A stretch of 64,000 bases of DNA from Tricholoma matsutake (GCA_026075535.2 AP026548.1:6076001-6140000); one strand, 5' to 3'. Shown: positions 41,995-53,508, counted from the first letter of the stretch. Notes: generated by a model not told the origin, from the sequence alone. Translations and numbers: made by a program.

Positions 41995-43285
41995 TATCTC
42001 ACTCATTTCTTGTCCGATTAGGTTCATTTAACTACAGATGGGAAAGTACACATTGGCCAGTCATCGGGAGAGTATTTGGCATTGTTTGGTATTGTTGTCA
42101 TGGCTAAATATAGTATCTCCTTCAGTTTTCATCCAATTTGCACGATTTAACTTGCAAATGAAAAGTATGCTGTTGGTCTATCATTGGGAAATATTTACAA
42201 GTATTTGGGATTGTTTGTTTATAGATCAAAAAGATCAACATAACTATATCAGAGCCAGTTTTTACTCAACTGAGTTTATTCAACTTGTGGAAGGGTATGT
42301 AACTTGGACACTTTACCCTGTGCTGACAAAAGTTGTTTATATTTGTTTGCTAGATTATCAAAATACTGTATCTTGCTCAATTCTTGGCTGATTTCTTTTA
42401 TTTAACTTGGAATGAGAAGATACATTATTGGCCAATCATTGGGAGGGTGTTTGGCATTGTTTGGCATTGTTGTCATGGCTAAATATAGTATCTCCTTCAG
42501 TTTTCATCCATTTTGGATGATTTAACTTGCAAGATAAAAAGTATACTTGTTGGTCTATTATTAAAAGATACTGACAAATATTTGGCATTATTTGTTCATA
42601 TATCAAAAAATCAAAAAGATAATGTCAGAGCTGGTTTTAACTCAATTGAGTTTATTTAACTTGTAGAAGGGTGTAGCTTGGGCACTTTACACTGACAAAG
42701 GTTGTTTATCTTTGATTGTTAAATCATCAAAATACTGTATCTTGCCCATTTCTTGGCTGATTTGTTTTATTTAACTTGGAATAAGAAGATACACTATTGG
42801 CCCATCATTGGCCAATCATCAGAAGAGTATTTGGTATTGTTTGACATTGTTGTCATGCCTAAATATCGTATCTCTTTTAGTTTTCATCCATTTTGGATGA
42901 TTTAACTTGAAAATAAAAAGATACTGTTGGTAGGATATTTACAGATGTTTGCTATTATTTGTTAATATATCAAGCAGATCAAAAAGACTATATCAGTGCC
43001 AGTTCTAATTCAATTGAGTTTCACTTGTAGAAGGGTATGTAGCTTGGGCATTTTATACTATGTTGACAAAATTGTTTATCTTTATTTGTTAAATTATCAA
43101 AATGCTGTATCTTGGTCAATTCTTGGCCAATTTGTTTTATTTAACTTGGAATAAGAAGATACATTATCGGCCCATTCATTGAGATCATATTTGGTATTGT
43201 TTGGTATTGTTTGTGGTATCTCAGTTAGTTCTTCTTTAATCCAACTGATTTAACCTGCAAATAAAATATATACTGTTTGTATGGA
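41995..43285. repeat. Tandem array of ~375-bp units (about 3.5 copies)
   Basis: The phrase GTATCTCCTTCAGTTTTCAT and its variants occur at 42113, 42488, 42868 and 43216, i.e. spacings of 375, 380 and 348. Neighbouring phrases (TTTAACTTGGAATRAGAAGA, GGCATTGTTTGG, AACTCAATTGAGTTT) keep the same order. It is AT-rich and non-coding. Confidence 0.85.
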
Positions 43286-43484
43286 GTGGGTTGCTTAGTC
43301 ACCACTACTTTTGGACAGTGGCCAAATTGGGTTGGCCCTGGTCATGAAAATTCAAGTGGGTGGTCAGAATACCCGTGACCCTTTGCAACCATATATTGAG
43401 CAATATAAGTATGATGCAACGATCAGTGGTGCTCAGAAAAAAGTAGAGAGAATGTAAAATTGAATATTTGTGTACATATTCTCA

Positions 43485-43607
43485 ATGCCTCATCCTTCAA
43501 AACATTGGAAAGATGCTGCTGCACAAGCACGTAGTGGAAAGTCCAAGCATGTGGATGAAGATACCGACAGTGATGAGAGTTCTTCTGGGGTGCTGTTAGT
43601 GTTTTAA
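43485..43607 (+). pseudogene. Broken first exon of an unknown gene
   Basis: MPHPSKHWKDAAAQARSGKS followed by an acidic Ser/Asp stretch ends at a stop after 40 residues, exactly where a GGTTTGGTCC-type repeat starts (about 43594). The N-terminus looks like a real basidiomycete protein start (basic, then acidic), but no function can be given. Confidence 0.35.
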
Positions 43608-43860
43608 GGTTTGGTCCAGTCCGATTTTTTGACCTCTAAGAGTATTAACTGGTCTAGACCAGTACCCCAAGTCAGTTAGACCATAACCAGTTTAGACCAG
43701 TTTCAACCAGTTTTCGACTCTAAATAAATTGTAGTATATATAGTGTTTAAGGGTCTGGTTCAGTCCAGTTTTTTTACCCCAAGGGTGGTCAACCATGGAC
43801 TGGAACCAGTCCAAACTGATGCCTAAAGTAGCAAGACTGCAACCAAACCAAATATGCTAA
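43594..43860. repeat. GGTTTGGTCC-type repeat, two related halves
   Basis: AGTGTTTTAAGGTTTGGTCC begins the first half, and TAGTGTTTAAGGGTCTGGTT at about 43738 begins a second, related half. It contains repeated AACCAGTTTAGACCAG words. A related block follows element D at 18037. Confidence 0.55.
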
Positions 43861-44440
43861 ATTATATTACATAGTAAATAAAACTGATTCTATTTACACC
43901 CTGCGAGCAGTTGCTCACAGTGGTATTAAGAGTCCCTATGTTTACATAAGACTTGTTCTTTGATCCTGGATCCACCAAAAAATTCAGCGTGACCACAAAA
44001 AACATTGCTGTTTTACCCACGGTCAGTAATTTGAAGCAACTGTTAGTGACTTTCAAAACTGTGAGACATAAAATTAGCCGAGACACAGATTTTAGATATA
44101 GAAGGCAACTCCCAGAATCTGCTACACTTGTAACCAGTGATCATTTTGATCTGTTATTGACTGCCTTGTAGGCATCTTATTCAAATAGTTGTAACACTGT
44201 AATGCATTACAATGACTTGTGTTCTGATTTATAGTTATAAGTGCTCCAAAAGTTTAATAATGCTTTATTGGTGTGGACCGTCTACCAATTGACTAGATTT
44301 TGGTGTGGACTGTCTACTAATTGACTAGATTCGACCTTCACATGCATGCTGATTAATTACTAGTATTTTATTTTTACTTGAGCTTGTTCCTCCTTGGGCT
44401 TGGGCTATTCTACGATCTGAACTTATGTAAATTTCAAGAG
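43861..44440. other. No recognisable gene
   Basis: A 72-residue ORF at 43953-44171 has no family-like motif. A short direct repeat (GGTGTGGACYGTCTACYAATTGACTAGATT) lies at about 44270-44330. Nothing else seen. Confidence 0.4.
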
Positions 44441-44449
44441 GTAAAATAT

Positions 44450-46135
44450 TCTTAAAGTCCTACGCCAACAGCATTGGAGTGATGCCTTATGCTGCTCACT
44501 ATTGTTCAATTGGACCACAGGGTCAAATTGTACTTGATACATTATTTGTCAAGCTTGATTGTCCTGCAAAGATGATCAAACTGGAAGGCTTGCCTGAAAA
44601 TGTTGTTCCTCTAACAAGAATATCAAAGTCTCTGGTATGTGGTTACACCAAGTGATGTTGCATTAAAGATCAGTTGTTCACAAGTTCCTGTACTACCTAA
44701 TTTTGCAATGACAGACTATGCATCTCAAAGAAAAACTTGACCAGTCAATGTGGTTGACCTTGGTGGCTGTAGGGATCATATGTCATACTATACATGCTTA
44801 TCCTGAGGTTCAAGTGCAGAAGACACTGTAGTTGTACAAGGTTTCAATCCCTATAAGATTACTTGTGGAGCATCTGGTTATCTTAGACAAGAGTTTAGAG
44901 AGCTTGAGATCCTTAATGAAATTACCAAGCTATCTTATGAAGGTGCTTTGCCTGAGCATATTAACAGCAATCTGCAAAATGCACATATTCATCAATTCCA
45001 GCATTACAAAGGGACTGAATTTGTTCCATCCGACATTCCAAGTCAGCTCAAGTGGACTTCATCAGACCCTATGGATTTGCTGCCTTGTGTTACAGATAGT
45101 CCATGGCAAATTGTTCAAGACAACAAAAGAAACATAAATCTGGTGTTGATTCTGAAGTCAAGCCAAAAAATAAACAAGACCTTAATACTTATGCATTTGT
45201 TGTTGCTAAAGGCACAGTGCCTATCCCCAATGCAGATCAGATTGTTGGAACTAAACACAAGACCTTGGACTATAATCTGGTATCTGGTCCTTTAAAGAAG
45301 AAGAAAGCCAAGTTGACATTTATTCCAGCACAAGATTCTCCTGTCAGATTAATATGGGACTCTGAGAATTATAGCTGTTCATATGATGCTTTGTTTTCTA
45401 TTCTATGTGACATATGGATTCAAGATCCCAAGAAATGGACAAAGTGGTTCTACTGGTTAAGTAAGCCATTGGAAATGCTAGCACATAACTACAGAGAAGT
45501 TCTTAGAGGCAAAAAACCACTTGAGATGGCAAGAGATAATGTCAGAAAGTTATTATATGAAACAAATCCTGCACTGTTTCCATATGGTCAAGTTGGCACT
45601 AATGTTGCAGAACTTGCTAGACAGTTGATAGTTAGGCCTGAGTCTCCTTGCTATGCTAAACTTTGTTGTGAGTATCATGCAATAAGATAGAACCAGCTGA
45701 TGCACCAGAAAATATAATGCATATAACAAGCAGTATTTTGAAATCTACTAATGGTTGGTTTCAGAATTGGCAAGAAGAGCCTGCAGCTAACTGTGTGCAA
45801 TGTCAATCAGGTCAAAAGATTCTTTGCCAATTCACTGTAGCTCCAGAAATGCTTATGTTTAGCTTGAATGTCACGGGGATAGCCATCAGCAAGACAGTGA
45901 GAGTCAAGAGTACTAATAACAAAGATAGTATGTTACCTTTGAAAGGTGTTGTTTACTCAGGGAATTCCATCTTACATCACAAATTATGTCTGATAAAAAT
46001 ATATGGTATCATGATAGAATGACAACAAAGAGTAAGTGCTGGAATGAAGGCAATGCAGCTAGCTTTTCAGAAAAAACATATATGTTCTGTAACAACAAGA
46101 ATGCAGTATTGGCAATATATGCCAAGAAATAGTTA
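44450..46135 (+). pseudogene. Helitron fragment H1: helicase C-terminus and USP-like peptidase domain
   Basis: 44450-44640 encodes IGPQGQIVLDTLFVKLDCPA and KLEGLPENVVPLTR. After decayed sequence, helicase motifs V and VI appear: NFAMTDYASQ near 44705 and HMSYYTCLS near 44780. 44832-45110 gives the segment up to SDIPSQLKWTSSDPMDLLPC, with a frameshift near 45105. 45103-45690 contains RLIWDSENYSCSYDALFSIL, which resembles the cysteine box of ubiquitin-specific proteases. The downstream pieces have a C-X2-C (CVQCQSGQK) and end DKNIWYHDRM...AVLAIYAKK near 46131, like the USP His box and terminal strand. A helicase followed by a peptidase-like tail fits the C-terminus of a Helitron protein. The Rep and motifs I-IV are absent here. 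Confidence 0.7.
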
Positions 46136-46225
46136 TCATATACATAGTTAGTTGGTTAATATCAGTACTTAGTTTTCATGTCAAATAGATAACCTTAATT
46201 ATAATAAGAATTTTAAATTTTCAAT

Positions 46226-46300
46226 AAAAAAAAAAAAAACATAAGGACTCATACCTGCCAGACCTGGCCCTCTAACCACAAGTTCTACTAGATGGCACCA
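46226..46300 (-). ncRNA. tRNA-derived SINE-like fragment 1
   Basis: On the minus strand: A-box-like TAGTAGAACTTG (46290-46279), B-box-like GGTATGAGTCC (46255-46245), then a T run (46239-46226) like a pol III terminator. A/B spacing is shorter than in most tRNAs. A related copy lies about 210 bp away. Confidence 0.35.
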
Positions 46301-46433
46301 TGCTTTGTGATTTTCAGGCTATTGTGTTTTAGTCCTATTCATTATTCCAAGCTCATTGGTAGGTTTTATACCAGAAGGTCTACAACTGTACATATTATCT
46401 TACTTGCATCAAAAGAAAATAAATGCAGACACT

Positions 46434-46500
46434 AAAAAAAAAAGTCAATGAAGTGAGGACTCATTCATGCCAGGCATAGCCATGGCCCAACCCAACAAGT
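46434..46500 (-). ncRNA. tRNA-derived SINE-like fragment 2
   Basis: On the minus strand ACTTGTTGGGTTGGGCCATG, then TGAATGAGTCC (46467-46457), then a T run (46443-46434). It aligns with fragment 1 in order and sequence. Confidence 0.35.
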
Positions 46501-46687
46501 ATTATCATCTTTCCATCTATTATTATCTTTACCTTGTAACATTCATGCTGGCTTATTTTTACTTGAGATATGGGATGATGTTAGCTTGTAAATGTACCAA
46601 TTTGTTATGTGAAAAAATATATCAAACATCAAAGCCCAAGATATAGTAACACCCTCATCCAAAATTATTGGTGGTGGATCTTCAAAC

Positions 46688-47943
46688 ATGTTTACTGCAG
46701 AAGAACTTCAACCTTTCATAAACAAACCTGCTGGAGAGAGCTTCAAGTTTATAAGTTACTTAACTATTTTGAAAGCAACTGAATTGAAAGCATCAAATAC
46801 TGAATTTATTTTAGCCAATGTACCATTGATAACTTTGTTACCAAAACTGACAGTGGCTGAACTTAAGACCATTGCAAAATGCCATAAAATTGCAGTTCAT
46901 TTCAAAAGCAAAAGTCAGGAAATCCAAACTGCTCTAAGCAATCATAATTGTGATACCTGTGAACTACATGTATGTATATTTGAAGTGGTTAATGATGAAA
47001 TGGAAGTTGCAAATAAAAAAGCATCTTATTTACAGGCTGTAAAGAAGTACCAGGTCAATACTCCTGATTACAAGTCAGCACATCTCAATGCAGTAAAAAA
47101 GAACCAAGGCAGTAATCCTGAATACAAAACATATAATTCACAGGCAGTAAAAAAAAGTCAAGCTAATAATCCTGATTGCAAGTCAGCAAGCACATCTCAA
47201 TGCAGTGAAAAAGAACCAAGTCAATAGAGTTGTTCACGGTAGCCATTCTTGGGCCATTTTCAGCTCATTTTCAAACTCATTTTCAGCTCATTTTTGTGTA
47301 TTTGGCAGAGGAACAAACAAAAGGGAACAAAAAATGGAATGGAAAATGACATGAAAAATGGTTACCGTGAACACCCTGGGAAGGAAAATTTAGAAAAATG
47401 GAGCAAAAATGCATTTTTCTCGCCAGGCACAGTGCTAAAAGATGAAAAATGATCATTTTTCGGTTCCCTTTTTACAAAAGCAAGGGTAGGGTTCCATTTT
47501 ACATTCATTTTACATTCATTCTCAGTTCCATTCTTGAGAAAAATGGAATAAAAATGAAATAGAAAATGATTGAAAAATGAGTGAAAAATCAAGAGAAACA
47601 GTCAAAGACATTTCCACCTCCACCTCCAAGTAAAATGTTGCAACATACAATCATTACCAATGCTTGCAAAGATACAGCTCCAAACCAATTCATGGAATCT
47701 GGATGTACTGTTTGTGGTGAACTTACTCCAATACTGCAACTTCACAAGCTGTCTGAATTAAGCTTGGATCTCTCTATATCAATTCAACCAGGAATGTCAC
47801 AAAAGGAGAGAAATTGTTCTGATGACCCTCTATCTGATATTGATGGTCCAATTATAGATGACTTGGATTGCATTTGCAAGTCATGCCTTCAATCTGTCTC
47901 AAAAAGTAAAGTCCCATTAATGGCACTAGCAATCGCTCCTTGA
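46688..47943 (+). pseudogene. H2 N-terminal region with peptide repeats and Cys-rich segment
   Basis: 46688-47227 is open: FINKPAGESFKFISYLTILK, then PLITLLPKLTVAELKTIAKC and CDTCELHVCIF. It then has imperfect repeats of about 17-19 residues built on AVKKYQVNTPDYKSAHLN, and stops next to a small inverted-repeat element (47231-47373). The coding signal returns at 47620-47943 with ESGCTVCGELTPILQLHKLS and DLDCICKSCLQSVSKSKVPL and breaks off at 47943. Both cysteine clusters are typical of the region before Rep in mushroom Helitrons as I know them. Function unknown, perhaps DNA binding. Confidence 0.65.
47231..47373. repeat. Small inverted-repeat element (143 bp)
   Basis: TGTTCACGGTAGCCATTCTT at 47231-47250 is inverted at 47354-47373 with two mismatches. 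No target duplication seen at these borders. Repetitive ATTTTCA/TGAAAAT words continue to 47590, so a longer element is possible. Confidence 0.55.
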
Positions 47944-49440
47944 TTTGTTACAACCACCATAAACAGTGGTAAATACCTTTGCTCAACATTGCATGCGACA
48001 TCGAGACTGCATCTGATGTCTGATCTTCGATCGGACTTCACCATTATGAACGCTTTTGGCGACTCTAGGCCTGCCCTGATTTGCTAAGAGATCCATCCAT
48101 CCGATCTCTGGGGATGTCCTGGTCATTGTTTCTGATTATGACTGCTATTAGTCTCATTCTCCTGGGCTTTGAGGATCCTGGCTAGGTGAGTGCAGTCAAC
48201 AAAAGAGTAGTCTGGGTCCCTATGGGGGCTTAGAGTGGGTGTGGGATGCCTACTTCAACACTTGCCCATGTTGATGCACTCATTCAGCTGGGGGAGGTCT
48301 GGCTTGGGAGGGAGACACTTTTACTGGACTGTTGGTCATCCTGGGGGCCACCATTCTCTGTGAGTCTCTACTACTAGGGACATGCTACAGGGGCTGGGTG
48401 ATGGTGGCTAGGACAATGCTTGGGTGGCCACTTCTCACCACCAACTCCCTACCTCTGGTGCTCACTCCCCTGGGGTGTCCAGAACTGGGTTCAATCTTCT
48501 CCCACTAGGCAGCAGGATGTGCAGCCTGCTTGCCCCCTTGGAGCATTTGGAGGTGATGTCAGGTGGGCCTGGAACTGATATCCCGGCCTGGCTGTTGTCA
48601 ACCACACACTGTGTATTTCGATTACTATCATCATCTACCAGCACTAACTTGCTCTCAATGCCTAAACAGCCAACCAGAGACCAATGATCTTACGTCTCTG
48701 GCAGCCTTTCGAGCTTCCTATGTGGCGATGCAAACAGCTCAAGCTGCTCCTCAAACAGCAGAGCTTCAATCTGGGGAACCCTTGTCCCCAGTACAGCACC
48801 GTCATCATCCCAGATGGCCACACCGTAACTAGTATGGGGCAGTCCACTCCACACCCATCACCACCAGTCTGCTGGCTGCTATCGGGTTGACAGCAAATGT
48901 TGCCACCCTTTACGTTCTCCCCACTGCAGGGGGAAGCTGTCATTGAGTGCATGTGCCTAGAGCGCATTTACTTGAGGGCATGGCCCCCTGCCTACAATGG
49001 TTCTGGTGAGTAACCAACTGCCTCGTCACTGTCATGCATGCTGAGACACAGTGATAGTCCATCTCATTCATGTGAGGTGGTCAACCCTCACTGGCTGGCA
49101 AAGCGAATATGGTTATTATTCCTCCCTTGGGGGGAGGATTTACAGTGAATTAACACTGCTCAGTGACTGCTCTGACTTCGGTTGGATAAGCAGCTTGGGG
49201 GACTGGGATAGCACCAACTGATGATCTAATGGCTAGCTTCTGTAGGGGGGGGGGGGGGGGCTCCTCCAGATTATTGCCTTTCCTGTCTAAGAGGACAATG
49301 TCTGTGGCACTGCCCACCTAAAGTGGCTTCTGCAGTTGGTGTGGGGTGCAAGCAGAGGGAACATGTAGTCATAGTAGTACCTTTGTTTGTATCCTGGCCC
49401 ACAGACTGCAAGCATGCACCACGTTATAAATTCTGATCCA
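47944..49440. other. Unidentified sequence replacing part of the Helitron
   Basis: The Helitron frame breaks at 47943 and resumes near 49445; the residues normally between are missing, so this is a replacement or an insertion plus deletion. It has different, GC-richer composition and a 16-base G run at 49245-49260, and no protein with recognisable motifs. Short ORFs near 48424-48890 look non-coding. Confidence 0.5.
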
Positions 49441-51695
49441 CAAAAAAAATACCTGAAACAGATGAAAAGAAATTGTGCTTTCAATTAATCAAAGACTTGG
49501 ATCATGTTGGAGGCCATGTGAAAGGTTCTATTACAACAAAGAAATATATATGGTCATTGATATCTTTCTGTGGAGCACCTTCATGGTTTATCACTTTCTC
49601 ACCTGCTGATAATATGCACCCAATATCTTTATATTTTGCAGATACCAATGAGACCTTTTCTCCAACATTAAGAACCTATGAAGAGCACTATGTATTGATT
49701 GCCCATAATCCTGTAGCTGGTGCATGCTTTTTTGTTATGATGTCTAAAGTGTTCATCAAACATGTTCTTGGATTTGGTGAAAAGCATCCTGGCTTGTATG
49801 GTAATCCTGAAGCTTACTATGGCACTGTTGAGCAACAAGGCAGATTGACCTTACATATGCACATGCTACTCTGCCTAAAAGGCAGCTTATCACCCCAAGA
49901 AATCAGAGACAGAATTTTATGGATCCTACTTCTGACTTTCAACAAAAAATGGTAGAGTATTTGGAAAGTGTTCATCTTGGTTATCACAGGATCAATTGCT
50001 GAAGTGAAACAAAAAGTTGAAACAGAACAGGCTCAGAATAACAACTATGGAGATCCCACCCAGACACTGCCTGAAGCACCACTGCCCATGTGCATAGATC
50101 CCAACACTTGCAACAATTGTTCTAATTGCAAAGATCTTGAAAGTTGGTGGACAAGATTTAGAACAACAGTTGATGACCTGGTACTTCGCTCTGATGTACA
50201 CAGTTGCACTAGAAACAAGTCAACTAATGAGAAAGGACAAACCTACATGCATTAACACGCAAGGCAAATGCAAAGCCAGATTTCCAAGACTACTGTTTGA
50301 GCAAACTGAAGTTGATCCTATAACTGGTGCATTGAATGTCAAAAAGGGTGAAGTATGGATCAATTTCTTTACACCACTTGTTACATTCTTGTTAAGATGC
50401 AATACTGATATCACAAGTCTACTGTCTGGAACTGCTATTAAAGCTATTGTGGCCTACATCTCTGATTATGTCACCAAGCCTGGTCTCAAGACTTATGTTA
50501 TCTTTGATGCCATTAGACAGGTGTTTAACCGCAATTCTGAGATGCTGGGTGGTGATATAGAAAGAAAGAAAAAATCTAGAAAGATTTTGACTCAGACTGT
50601 CAATTGCTTGACTGCAAAGATAGAAATTGGTGGACCCATGGCATGCTTATATCTATTGGGAATCCTTATCACTATACCAGCCATAAATTTGTGCCAGTCT
50701 ATTGGAAAAACTTTGTCAGAGAAGCATTAATACCTTGGAGATCAGAAGAAGACTTAGAGGTTCTGCTACCTGAAAAGGTTGTTGTACATAAACAGTCTGG
50801 AGAATATGTGGGATTATCATCAGTGCATGACTATATGTATAGACCAAAAATCCATGAAGATAAGACTTTGTATGAATGGATTCAAATGGCATCTAGAGTT
50901 AAAGTCTCAAAGATTCAAAAACATGATACTGATATTGATGATGATGAACTTGACTTGATTGAAGAAACAGTCAGTGCTTCTCCTCAAAAAACAGTCCATG
51001 CACAGAATGAAGAATCAGATGCAGAATCAGATGAACTGAATATCAAAGACCATGACTTTATTGTGGATGATATTGAAAGTGATACATCATCATCTGAAGA
51101 TGATATTACAGATGATAAGCTTCAACCATTTCTCAAAGGACATCCATTGTACAAAACCCATAAAGCCAAATTTGACATGACCAAGAACAAGAATGTGCCT
51201 AACTTCATCGGTGGTTCCTTGCCTAGATATGATAGATGTGATAGAGAGTATTATTGTGCAACCACACTTACTTTGTTCAAACCTTGGAGATCAGGTGAAG
51301 ATCTGAAAACACAGGAATACTCTTGGGATGAAACCTTCAATGACCATAAGTTTACATCTAGACAATCTGAAATCATGCAATACTTCAATATCAGATATGA
51401 GTGTAATGATGCCAGAGATGATTATTCAACACAACAAAGGAAAGGTGATGTTGTGGATGGTGCATTTCCCCAGTGGATGTCATCAGATGTATTGAATGAC
51501 TTGGAGGATCCTGACACATATTGTGAGGGAGCTAACTTTGGTGATGATGCTCATGATGATGAAGAGCATACTGACATAAATACTCTGGTCTTGGAAGTAA
51601 AGGCAAAAGCAATCAGAATGAAATGGATGCTGCCAGAATGGGTGCCAAAGAAGCTAAATGGCTTGATGAGTCTCCCAATGGAATTGCTGAAGTAG
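49440..51695 (+). pseudogene. H2 Rep (HUH) nuclease and linker
   Basis: 49446-49955: GAPSWFITFSPADNMHPISL (Rep motif 1) and TVEQQGRLTLHMHMLLCLKG (motif 2, the two-His HUH element). After frame changes, 50137-50730 contains the Arg-rich KCKARFPRLLFEQTEVDPIT and YISDYVTK (motif 3, tyrosines spaced Y-X3-Y-X2-K) at 50455-50478. 50604-51695 carries MYRPKIHEDKTLYEWIQMAS, an acidic Ser/Asp stretch and KNVPNFIGGSLPRYDRCDRE. This is the Helitron rolling-circle initiator, which cuts and joins single-stranded DNA. Frameshifts near 49950, 50150 and 50700 disable it. Confidence 0.85.
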
Positions 51696-52700
51696 ACAAA
51701 GACCCTGTAGAACCTGAAGTTCACAACTCAAGTGCTCAGTGGAAAGCTGCAGTCAATGATACCAGACAAGAAGTTCTTGCTGAAAGAACAAAACATATTC
51801 CAGTCAATAAGCCTGGCAATACTAAAGGTGTCTCTGACCCCAATGAAAATAATGTCAAAGTTGTGGATAAAACATATCTTACCAAGGATTTCAAAGCAAA
51901 GTCTCAAGCTGCTCAAGATCTTATTGATAGAACTGCTGATGACTTCATGCTTAATGTTGAGCAACAGAGAGCTTTTAGAATAATTGCAAACCATGCAGTT
52001 CAACCACAGACTGAACAACTGAAATGTACTTGGGTGGAATGGGTGGCACTGGTAAATCTCAAGTGTTTAAGGCATTAATTCTGTTCTTTAATAAAAGGAA
52101 AGAGTCACATCACTTTGCAGTGCTTGGACCTACTGGTACTTCAGTCCTGTTAGGTGGTTATACTTATCATTCCTACTTGAATGTAACTGTAAAAAAGTCC
52201 AAAGGTCATCAAGCTACCAGCATTGCTCTAGTTAAAGCTTATGACAAACTCTACTACTGTATAACACTAGTCAGCAACTCAAGTCAACTGTCTGTGACAC
52301 ACTTATAACACAGGTTTAATAATAGTAATGTGTATTGCACTTTATTCCCAATCAATCTCATGTCTAGTTTCCCAAATATAGTAGGATTTCGCTTTTGTTT
52401 GTTCCTGTTGTGCCAGGAAACCGCGAGGCATGAAACTATATTGCATCTGCATTACCCCCTATGTCTGGGTCCAAAAATCTAAGCAATAGCTATAGTACGA
52501 AGCAAGACATGAAGTAAACGAATTTCAGTCATAATATCTACAATCTAACAAGTATAGTAATAGGTCTGTTGGACTATGTAGCAAGTGTTTCATCACCGTA
52601 TTCAACAGTTAAAGGCAGACTTGAAGGTGTTGAATACATATTCCTTGATGAAGTGTCAATGATAGCATGTAATGAAAAGTACAAGCTAAGGGGGAAATAC
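51623..52700 (+). pseudogene. H2 PIF1-type helicase start, split by an insertion
   Basis: LNVEQQRAFRIIANHAVQ at about 51950 is the Q-like motif. Walker A is GGMGGTGKSQVFKALI at 52030-52070, after a frameshift. The part around FAVLGPTGTSVLLGGYTYHS is motif Ia. The Walker B box FLDEVSMIAC comes only after the insertion at 52238-52606, in the same frame once that segment is left out. The coding region ends at about 52690 where element A begins. Confidence 0.82.
52238..52606. mobile_element. 369-bp insertion with 8-bp target duplication in the helicase
   Basis: AGTTAAAG stands at 52230-52237 and 52607-52614. The helicase frame is continuous across if the 369 bp and one copy of the duplication are ignored. 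Eight-bp duplications suggest a hAT-type non-autonomous element, although the terminal inverted repeats are poor. No coding capacity. Confidence 0.7.
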
Positions 52701-53508
52701 TGTCAAGACCAATTCTCTTGACTGGATTTCTGATCATTTTCCGCCCCCCTTCCTGGCTGCCTTGCATCACAGCCCACCTCCTATCAGCAGCACTGCCTAG
52801 AGGCAAAATTCCCTCATTTTCAATTAGATGAAATGGTTTCAGGATTTGCCTCGGGAGCCAGTTTGCATATTACCACAGCCTCGGAAACTCTGATCTTAGT
52901 ATTTAAGCTAGCTACTTTTGTTCTGTATTGCCAGTTTGTAAATCAACAAAGTCACTTAATTAATCCCAGTCTAAATTCGCCCCAATTCATCTCTTAAGTC
53001 TTCCTCAAATTTTTACTCATTCTCTCCAGAAAACCTCCAGTCCTCTGATCCTCCCCCTCACCTTATCTGAAATTAGGACACTTGACGAGGAGAAGGGTGC
53101 AGCTTCTTACAAGCTGAAGCCAAGTCCTTTCTGTCCCAAACCCTCGCCTTGGAATTCCATAGGAATCCTGCTCCCATCTAACTCTTCTCTTTCAACCTCT
53201 ACTGTCCAGGTACAACCAGAAATCCGATGTCTCCTTTCCTGAACTCAGAACTTAACAGTATTTACAAACTGCACTTCTCTCCTCAAATCTATCACATTCC
53301 ATCTTCTACCCCCTATGACTCTCACTGAATCTCAGACTCAATGAACCACAAGAAACTCTCGCCATGCTGGCGTGGTACCAGGATTATCAGCAATCTGCTG
53401 CTCGATACTCCCCTTGCCTCACGCCTCGACTTTTGGTGCATCCACCAGACTATCCAACATCTTCTGACAAATTGGTTCTGGAGCACCCTCCATCAGTGCA
53501 AACCTCAT

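Larger units (their letters stand above)
46688..52700 (+). mobile_element. Helitron fragment H2 (N-terminal to helicase motif II)
   Basis: The region contains, in order, the repetitive N-terminal part, a cysteine-containing segment, the Rep nuclease, a long linker and the start of a PIF1-type helicase. It ends at the TG of the element A LTR (52701), so the remaining helicase is missing. Insertions at 47231-47373, about 47944-49440 and 52238-52606 interrupt it. The fragment ends and the Helitron 5' terminus (normally TC) could not be fixed. Confidence 0.8.

Noticed and set aside
47231..47590. One long MITE covering the whole ATTTTCA-rich stretch
   Set aside because: Only the 20-bp inverted pair at 47231-47250 and 47354-47373 could be verified; no target duplication was found for larger borders.
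48424..48967. Possible gene in the Helitron interruption
   Set aside because: Short overlapping ORFs on both strands, no motif, no splice pattern that would join them.
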